Of a stretch of DNA of 64,000 bases, positions 57,274-64,000 are shown piece by piece; the first letter of the stretch is position 1, and each line of letters begins with the position of its first letter. The stretch comes from Aquamicrobium zhengzhouense (GTDB lineage: Bacteria; Pseudomonadota; Alphaproteobacteria; Rhizobiales; Rhizobiaceae). The stretch is from the NCBI RefSeq assembly GCF_016124105.1, contig NZ_JADGMQ010000006.1:124001-188000 (forward strand), in the 5' to 3' direction. The notes under the pieces are model-generated. The model was given only the letters and a program-made list of their open reading frames with translations. It did not search any database and had not been told where the DNA came from. A program made the position numbers and the translations under genes.

Positions 57274-59346
57274 ATGGACACCTGCGTAACAATCGAGCGC
57301 GACGGCAATATTGCCGTCGTCACCATCGATAATCCGCCGGTCAATGCGCTCAGCTTTCGCATGCGCGGGCCGCTGCATGATGCGCTCGCCGAGCTGGATG
57401 GTGACGCATCCATTCAGGCGATCGTCCTCGCCTGCGCCGGACGCACATTTGTCTCCGGTGCCGACATCAGCGAGTTCGGCACCGAGGTCGCCCTGGCAAA
57501 GCCGACCTTGCTGGACCTCTGTGCGCAGCTTGAAAACCTCTTCAAACCAGCCATCGCTGCGATCCACGGCTCGGCGCTGGGCGGCGGGCTGGAACTGGCG
57601 CTAGCTTGCCACTACCGCGTCGCCGATGATGCGGCGAAAGTTGGCTTTCCCGAGGTCAAGCTGGGCCTCATTCCAGGCTCCGGCGGCACCGTCCGCCTGC
57701 CGCGCCTGACAGGCCCCGAAAAGGCGGTCGAACTGATTGTCTCCGGCGCACCGGTCGGTGCGCAAAAGGCGCTTGATCTTGGCATGATCGACGCCGTCGC
57801 AAATGGCGATCTGGTCGCCAGCGCCAAGGCGTTGGCTCGCAGCAAGGCGACAGAGACCGACCATCCTCCCGTCCGTGTGCGCAACGATCTTTTGACCGGC
57901 ACCGACCTCACCGCCTTCGATGCAGCCGCATCCGCCCTGACGAAGAAGTCGCGCGGACTGGAAGCACCGCTTGCTGCTGTAGCGGCGGTGCGCAACGCGA
58001 TCACGCTCCCCTTCGATGAAGCGCTCGTCGCTGAGCGCGCGACATTTTTGAAACTCGTCGCAGGCGATCAATCGCGCGCCCAGCGCCATCTGTTCTTCGC
58101 CGAGCGCGAGGCTGGCAAGGTGGCCGGCATCGGCAAGGACACGCTTATCCGCACCGTGAGAAAAGTCGGCGTCATAGGCGCTGGCCTGATGGGCGGCGGC
58201 ATTGCCATGGCTTTCGCCAATGGCGGCTTCGAGGTCGTGCTGCTCGACATGAGCGATGCCGCCATCGAGCGCGGTTTTGCCACTATCGAAAAGACCTATG
58301 CGTCGTCGGTCGCGCGGGGTTCGCTCAGCGAGGATGACTGCGCACGCCGGCTCAAGCGCTTTTCGACCAGCACGGATTATGCGGTACTTGCCGATTGCGA
58401 CCTCATTATCGAGGCCGTGTTTGAGGACATGGCGGTCAAGCACGATGTGTTTGCCAAGCTCGATAGCGTCGCCAAGCAAGGCGCGATCCTGGCCACCAAC
58501 ACATCCTATCTCGACGTCAACGAGATTGCGGCTGCAACGTCGCGTCCGAGCGATGTGCTCGGCCTCCACTTCTTCTCGCCAGCCAATGTGATGAAGCTTC
58601 TGGAGATTGTCCGCACTGATCAGACCTCGCCGGAGTTGATCGCCACCGCCCTCGATGTCGCGCGCAAGATCGGCAAAGTCTCGGTCGTCGTTGGCGTCTG
58701 CCACGGCTTTGTCGGCAATCGCATGCTGACCGCGCGTGGCAACCAGATCGAACCGCTCCTGCTCGAAGGCGCAACGCCGCAGCAGGTCGACCGCGTGCTC
58801 ACCGAATTCGGCTTCCCGATGGGGCCGTTTGCCATGCTCGACATGGCTGGGCTCGATATCGGCTGGCGCAAGCGCAAGGCACTCGGCCAGCGCAATCTGA
58901 TCGCCGACGCCCTCGCCGAAGACGGCCATTACGGCCAGAAGACCGGGCGTGGCTATTATCGCTACGAGGAAGGCTCGCGCACGCCGCTGCCCGACGCCGA
59001 GGTCGCGCGGCTGATCGACGAGACGGCCCGAGAAAATGGCATCGAGCGGCGCGAGATATCAGATCAGGAAATTCTGGAGCGCACGCTTTATCCGCTGGTC
59101 AATGAAGGCGCACGTATTCTCGAAGAAGGCATAGCTGCGCGCGCGTCCGACATCGATATCGTCTGGATCAACGGCTACGGCTTTTCGATCGGAAAGGGCG
59201 GGCCAATGTTCTGGGCGGGGCTGGAAGGGCTTGGCAAGATCGTCGAACGTCTCGAATATTGGCATCAGAAGACAGGCGAGACTGTCTTTGAGCCCGCGCC
59301 ACTGCTGCGCCGTCTGGCGGCCGAAGGTGGAAGCTTCACGGGCTAA
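57274..59346 (+). CDS. Bifunctional enoyl-CoA hydratase / 3-hydroxyacyl-CoA dehydrogenase
   Basis: A 690-residue FadB/FadJ-like protein. The N-terminal crotonase domain has [14 protein letters not shown] and [19 protein letters not shown], with [21 protein letters not shown] holding the catalytic Glu. The dehydrogenase begins near residue 287 with the NAD loop [18 protein letters not shown], has [16 protein letters not shown], and a C-terminal 3HCDH domain. It catalyses hydration and oxidation in beta-oxidation; the second crotonase/isomerase extras of E. coli FadB appear absent. AGGAGAAGCGA precedes the ATG. With the block it would degrade fatty acyl and branched-chain acyl-CoA. Confidence 0.94.
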   Translation: MDTCVTIERDGNIAVVTIDNPPVNALSFRMRGPLHDALAELDGDASIQAIVLACAGRTFVSGADISEFGTEVALAKPTLLDLCAQLENLFKPAIAAIHGSALGGGLELALACHYRVADDAAKVGFPEVKLGLIPGSGGTVRLPRLTGPEKAVELIVSGAPVGAQKALDLGMIDAVANGDLVASAKALARSKATETDHPPVRVRNDLLTGTDLTAFDAAASALTKKSRGLEAPLAAVAAVRNAITLPFDEALVAERATFLKLVAGDQSRAQRHLFFAEREAGKVAGIGKDTLIRTVRKVGVIGAGLMGGGIAMAFANGGFEVVLLDMSDAAIERGFATIEKTYASSVARGSLSEDDCARRLKRFSTSTDYAVLADCDLIIEAVFEDMAVKHDVFAKLDSVAKQGAILATNTSYLDVNEIAAATSRPSDVLGLHFFSPANVMKLLEIVRTDQTSPELIATALDVARKIGKVSVVVGVCHGFVGNRMLTARGNQIEPLLLEGATPQQVDRVLTEFGFPMGPFAMLDMAGLDIGWRKRKALGQRNLIADALAEDGHYGQKTGRGYYRYEEGSRTPLPDAEVARLIDETARENGIERREISDQEILERTLYPLVNEGARILEEGIAARASDIDIVWINGYGFSIGKGGPMFWAGLEGLGKIVERLEYWHQKTGETVFEPAPLLRRLAAEGGSFTG

Positions 59347-59467
59347 CTCTTCCGTTGCATCGTTTTGGAATGATTTTCTCCTGAGCGGAACATCGGACGA
59401 CGCCGTTCACTTGGCAAAATGCCCACGCGCCACTAGATGGAGCCCAACCGAATTCAAAGGAAGAGCT

Positions 59468-59803
59468 ATGGAAATCCGTCAGATCACCGAAGACTATTTT
59501 GTCTCACCGCAAATCGCAATTGAGCACGTGGCGAAGATCAAGGAAGCGGGTTTCAAGAGCATTATCGCCAACCGTCCGGACACCGAAGACGGTGCGGTGC
59601 CGCACGACGAAATCGCGGCGGCAGCACAAGAGGCCGGGCTTGAGTTCCGCTACATCCCGGTTGTTAGCGGCGCGATCACGCACGAAAATGTCGTTGAGCA
59701 GAACGCTGCGCTTGCCGAACTGCCAAAGCCGATCCTGGCCTATTGTCGCTCCGGTGGTCGCTGCACCAACCTCTACGCACTCGTGCAGCAGCTTCAGGCA
59801 TAA
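59468..59803 (+). CDS. DUF442 / TIGR01244 phosphatase-like protein
   Basis: A 111-residue protein of the DUF442 (beta-lactamase hydrolase-like phosphatase) family. It has the dual-specificity-phosphatase-like fold with FKSIIANRPDTEDG, FRYIPVVSGAITHENV, and the active Cys-loop AYCRSGGRCTN (CRSGGR). A Cys-x4-Arg loop like this can act as phosphatase or sulfur acceptor. A fused or adjacent metallo-hydrolase is common for this family but not seen here. The ATG at 59468 has AAGGAAGAG upstream; a longer frame from 59231 runs through the fadB-like gene end. It is separated from the acyl-CoA block by 121 bases. Confidence 0.88.
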   Translation: MEIRQITEDYFVSPQIAIEHVAKIKEAGFKSIIANRPDTEDGAVPHDEIAAAAQEAGLEFRYIPVVSGAITHENVVEQNAALAELPKPILAYCRSGGRCTNLYALVQQLQA

Positions 59804-59811
59804 GTCGTGAG

Positions 59812-59834
59812 CGCGCTGCCAATGGGGCAGCGCG
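59812..59834 (+). terminator. Hairpin after the DUF442 gene
   Basis: CGCGCTGCC-AATGG-GGCAGCGCG forms a nine-pair stem, eight bases after the stop, without a T tract. Confidence 0.55.
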
Positions 59835-59880
59835 TAACACCACGCCGCGCTCCTATCGAGCGGCCTTCATTCCGCTATGC

Positions 59881-59917
59881 TTCGTTTTCGCTTTTGGCTA
59901 AGCTGCGCCGAAACGAA
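59881..59917. promoter_or_regulatory. TTCG-type inverted repeats upstream of glpR
   Basis: TTCGTTT (59881-59887) and AAACGAA (59911-59917) form a perfect inverted repeat with a 23-base spacer; a near-repeat TTTTCG follows the first arm. It lies 16 bases before the glpR ATG. DeoR-family operators are often TTTCG-rich, so autoregulation is plausible, and similar TTTCG-N6-TTTCG stretches occur before glpK (60742-60760). Confidence 0.4.
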
Positions 59918-59932
59918 AGCTGAGGGAGCCGA

Positions 59933-60718
59933 ATGTATCTGCCGCCGCGCCATTCAGAGATCATCCAACTGGCCAAGGAAAATGGCCGTGTGCTGGTTGA
60001 GGAGCTTTCGTCTCACTTCGGTGTGACGCCGCAGACGATCCGCAAGGATCTCAACGATCTGTGCGATCGCCGGCTTCTGTCGCGCATCCATGGTGGCGCG
60101 CTGTTTCCGTCCGGGATCGAAAACGTCCAGTACGAGGCACGGCGCAAGATCGCGGCCGACGAGAAAGATGCAATCGGCAAGGCTGCGGCGGGCCTCATTC
60201 CCGACAACGCCTCGCTCTTCGTCAATATCGGCACGACCACCGAGGCTGTCTCTAACGCCCTTCTTGATCACAAGGGCCTGATGGTCATCACCAACAACAT
60301 CAATGTCGCCAACCGCATGCGGGTTTACCCCTCGATTGAGGTGGTCATCGCGGGCGGCGTCGTGCGTGGATCGGATGGCGGCATCGTCGGCGAAGCGGCA
60401 GTCGATTTCATCCGCCAGTTCAAGGTAGATTATGCCGTCATCGGCACCTCCGCGATCGACCCCGATGGCGCTCTGCTCGATTACGATTTTCGCGAAGTGA
60501 AGGTCGCGCAGGCGATTCTTGCCAATGCTCGCCACGTCATCCTTGTCGCTGACTCGACCAAATTTGAGCGCACGGCGCCGGTTCGCATCGGCCACATCTC
60601 TCAGGTCAACACGTTCATCACGGATGAATGTGCGGTGGATGCGGTGCGCAAGGTTTGTCAGGACGCGGAGGTGCAACTGATCGAAACCCGCAAGCTGGGC
60701 TCCGAAGCAGCTTCCTGA
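59933..60718 (+). CDS. glpR: DeoR-family repressor, GlpR-like
   Basis: A 261-residue regulator. The DeoR HTH is at residues 1-57 (RHSEIIQLAKENGRVLVEEL, then SSHFGVTPQTIRKDLNDLCD, RLLSRIHGGA), the family signature. The sugar-phosphate-sensing domain has LFVNIGTTTEAVSNAL, VITNNINVANRM and VIAGGVVRGSDGGIVG, and VILVADSTKFERTAPVRIG. Glycerol 3-phosphate is the expected inducer because glpK follows on the same strand. The ATG has AGGGAG upstream. The gap to glpK (117 bases) suggests a second promoter. glpF and glpD are not here. Confidence 0.9.
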   Translation: MYLPPRHSEIIQLAKENGRVLVEELSSHFGVTPQTIRKDLNDLCDRRLLSRIHGGALFPSGIENVQYEARRKIAADEKDAIGKAAAGLIPDNASLFVNIGTTTEAVSNALLDHKGLMVITNNINVANRMRVYPSIEVVIAGGVVRGSDGGIVGEAAVDFIRQFKVDYAVIGTSAIDPDGALLDYDFREVKVAQAILANARHVILVADSTKFERTAPVRIGHISQVNTFITDECAVDAVRKVCQDAEVQLIETRKLGSEAAS

Positions 60719-60835
60719 GCATTTCCCTTTTCTTCAAATAATTTTCGGATTGCTTTCGATTTGGATGGCGATAACGTTGGTCATTATGCTTGCGAGGATA
60801 GGTTGACGCCCGCCAAGGTGGGCCAGGGAGGAAAA

Positions 60836-62326
<1,491 letters not shown>

Positions 62327-62465
62327 CTTATCTCTTTTATCGCCGCTTTTCTTTCTTTCGTGCGCGTGTTACCAGCCACTGCCATCCTGAGAGGGAAAAT
62401 CGGAGTCGCCGTTGACCGAAGTGTCACGGGCTCCTCCCGCGCATCCGCAAATAAGAGGATCGGCA

Positions 62466-63968
62466 ATGGCAAAGATCATCGAAACTGCAACCGGTGCACT
62501 GGCGCTAACCTTCGACGACGTGCTGTTGCAGCCCGCCCACTCGGAAGTCATGCCCGGGCAGACCAATGTGGCAACAACAATTGCTCGTGATATCGAGCTG
62601 AACATCCCAATCCTGTCTGCAGCCATGGACACGGTAACGGACGCACGCCTTGCCATCGCCATGGCTCAGGCTGGCGGTATCGGCGTCGTTCACCGCAACT
62701 TCTCGCCCGAAGAACAGGCCGAGCAGGTCCGCCAGGTGAAGAAGTTCGAAAGCGGCATGGTCGTCAACCCGCTGACCATTGGTCCGGAGGCGACCTTGGG
62801 CGACGCGAGAGCGCTTATGCGCGACCATGGGATCTCGGGTGTTCCGGTGGTCGAAAATGGCGGTACAGGCGGTCACCAGACCGGCAAGCTCGTTGGCATC
62901 CTCACCAATCGTGACGTGCGCTTCGCCTCGGATGCGAACCAGCGCGTGAGCGAACTGATGACGCATCAGAACCTCGTCACTGTGCGAGAGAACGTTCATC
63001 AGGACGAAGCCAAGCGCCTGCTGCACCAGCACCGCATTGAAAAGCTCCTTGTCGTTGACGATGCCGGTCAGTGCGTCGGACTCATTACCGTCAAGGATAT
63101 GGAAAAATCTCAGCTGAATCCGAATGCGGCCAAAGACGCACAGGGCCGTCTGCGGGTCGCAGCTGCCACCAGCGTTGGCAATGACGGGTTTGAGCGGGCA
63201 GAGCGCCTGATCGATGCAGGCGTGGACCTTCTCGTGATCGACACTGCGCACGGCCATTCACAGGCCGTGCTCGATGCGGTCACGCGGGCCAAGAAGATCT
63301 CCAATTCGGTTCGCATTCTCGCGGGCAACGTTGCGACCGCTGAAGGCACTCGCGCGCTGATCGATGCGGGTGCGGACGCGGTGAAGGTCGGTATTGGTCC
63401 GGGATCGATCTGCACGACCCGTATCGTGGCCGGCGTTGGTGTCCCACAGCTGTCGGCGATCATGTCTGCCGTGGAAGTCGCGGACAAGATGGGCATCGGC
63501 ATCGTTGCCGATGGTGGCATCAAGTTCTCTGGCGACCTGGCCAAGGCACTGGCTGCCGGTGCGGTGGCCGCGATGGTCGGTTCGCTTCTTGCCGGCACTG
63601 AGGAGAGCCCGGGTGAGGTCTACCTCCACCAGGGACGCTCCTACAAGTCGTATCGTGGTATGGGCTCGGTTGGCGCGATGGCGCGTGGCTCGGCTGACCG
63701 ATACTTCCAGGCCGAGGTTCGTGACACGTTGAAACTGGTGCCGGAAGGCATTGAAGGGCAGGTGCCCTACAAGGGCCCGGTCGGAAATGTGTTGCACCAG
63801 CTCGTTGGCGGCCTCAAGGCGGCAATGGGCTATGTCGGTGCGGCTGACCTTGCCGAGCTTCGTGCCCGTGCCACTTTCGTTCGCATCTCGAATGCGGGGC
63901 TTCGTGAAAGCCACGCGCATAACGTGACCATCACTCGCGAAAGCCCAAACTATCCGGGTTCTGTCTGA
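62466..63968 (+). CDS. guaB: IMP dehydrogenase
   Basis: A 500-residue enzyme oxidising IMP to XMP in GTP synthesis. The barrel starts with [15 protein letters not shown], two CBS domains form the insert (about residues 95-215: [20 protein letters not shown] and later [14 protein letters not shown]), and the catalytic Cys316 is in [25 protein letters not shown] and the flap [18 protein letters not shown] with Arg-Tyr are complete. The ATG at 62466 has AAGAGGA upstream. The gene ends 32 bases before the window edge, so downstream partners are not seen. Confidence 0.97.
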   Translation: MAKIIETATGALALTFDDVLLQPAHSEVMPGQTNVATTIARDIELNIPILSAAMDTVTDARLAIAMAQAGGIGVVHRNFSPEEQAEQVRQVKKFESGMVVNPLTIGPEATLGDARALMRDHGISGVPVVENGGTGGHQTGKLVGILTNRDVRFASDANQRVSELMTHQNLVTVRENVHQDEAKRLLHQHRIEKLLVVDDAGQCVGLITVKDMEKSQLNPNAAKDAQGRLRVAAATSVGNDGFERAERLIDAGVDLLVIDTAHGHSQAVLDAVTRAKKISNSVRILAGNVATAEGTRALIDAGADAVKVGIGPGSICTTRIVAGVGVPQLSAIMSAVEVADKMGIGIVADGGIKFSGDLAKALAAGAVAAMVGSLLAGTEESPGEVYLHQGRSYKSYRGMGSVGAMARGSADRYFQAEVRDTLKLVPEGIEGQVPYKGPVGNVLHQLVGGLKAAMGYVGAADLAELRARATFVRISNAGLRESHAHNVTITRESPNYPGSV

Positions 63969-64000
63969 CCATCGGATAGATACTTTGCCAATAGGTGCGG

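Noticed and set aside
57601-58929. 442-codon minus-strand frame opposite the FadB-like gene
   Set aside because: It is a shadow of the beta-oxidation gene with no domain support.

Overview
The window looks like ordinary chromosome of an alphaproteobacterium, most likely a Hyphomicrobiales (Rhizobiales) member close to the Phyllobacteriaceae/Rhizobiaceae. The reasons are the high G+C, the hisS-hisZ-hisG order, the order of cysQ-like, DUF4170, DUF374-acyltransferase, waaA, lpxK, DUF2093 and mutL genes, the scfR/pcc propionyl-CoA locus, the C-terminally degenerate zinc motif of IleS, and a CIRCE-controlled groESL. This placement comes from recognising families, not from a search. I see no prophage, insertion sequence, CRISPR array, plasmid function, rRNA or tRNA. 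No gene-free gap exceeds about 250 bases.

Layout. 1-6.9 kb: a partial conserved gene running off the left edge, a class I glutamine amidotransferase, CIRCE-groES-groEL, a CsbD stress protein, an unknown ORF, a YqaA-type membrane protein, fumC and a DoxX protein. 6.9-10.6 kb: a minus-strand hisS-hisZ-hisG operon with ATGA overlaps and a 45-codon membrane ORF. 10.6-18.3 kb: a divergent 2-hydroxyacid locus. FadR-type regulator, LutA-like Fe-S protein, lldD and a metallophosphatase are on the minus strand and glcDEF on the plus strand, with palindromes between. 18.4-29.9 kb: L,D-transpeptidase, tag, HAD phosphatase, ribF, MipA porin-like protein, ileS, a lipoprotein, tadA, a pseudouridine synthase with a large in-frame tandem repeat, and rsmD. 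29.9-41.4 kb: a periplasmic M16 peptidase pair coupled to a patatin, PmbA, the Kdo/lipid A cluster, and mutL with an endonuclease motif.

41.4-48.3 kb: an amino-acid ABC permease and binding protein without an ATPase, glutaryl-CoA dehydrogenase, a GGDEF-EAL protein and the ScfR regulator. 48.4-59.8 kb: a co-directional acyl-CoA catabolic block: pccB, two small uncharacterised ORFs, pccA, a palindromic intergenic element, methylmalonyl-CoA mutase, 3-hydroxyisobutyryl-CoA hydrolase, 3-oxoadipate enol-lactonase, a bifunctional beta-oxidation protein and a DUF442 protein. Together they would carry propionyl-CoA, valine and fatty-acyl intermediates to succinyl-CoA and the TCA cycle, where fumC also acts. 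59.9-64 kb: glpR, glpK and guaB.

I did not find a clear undescribed system. The best leads are the two small ORFs embedded between pccB and pccA, the repeat-expanded pseudouridine synthase, the LutA-like protein paired with LldD but without LutB/LutC, a decayed-looking duplication of the groEL 3' end, and several unassigned palindromes in regulatory positions.
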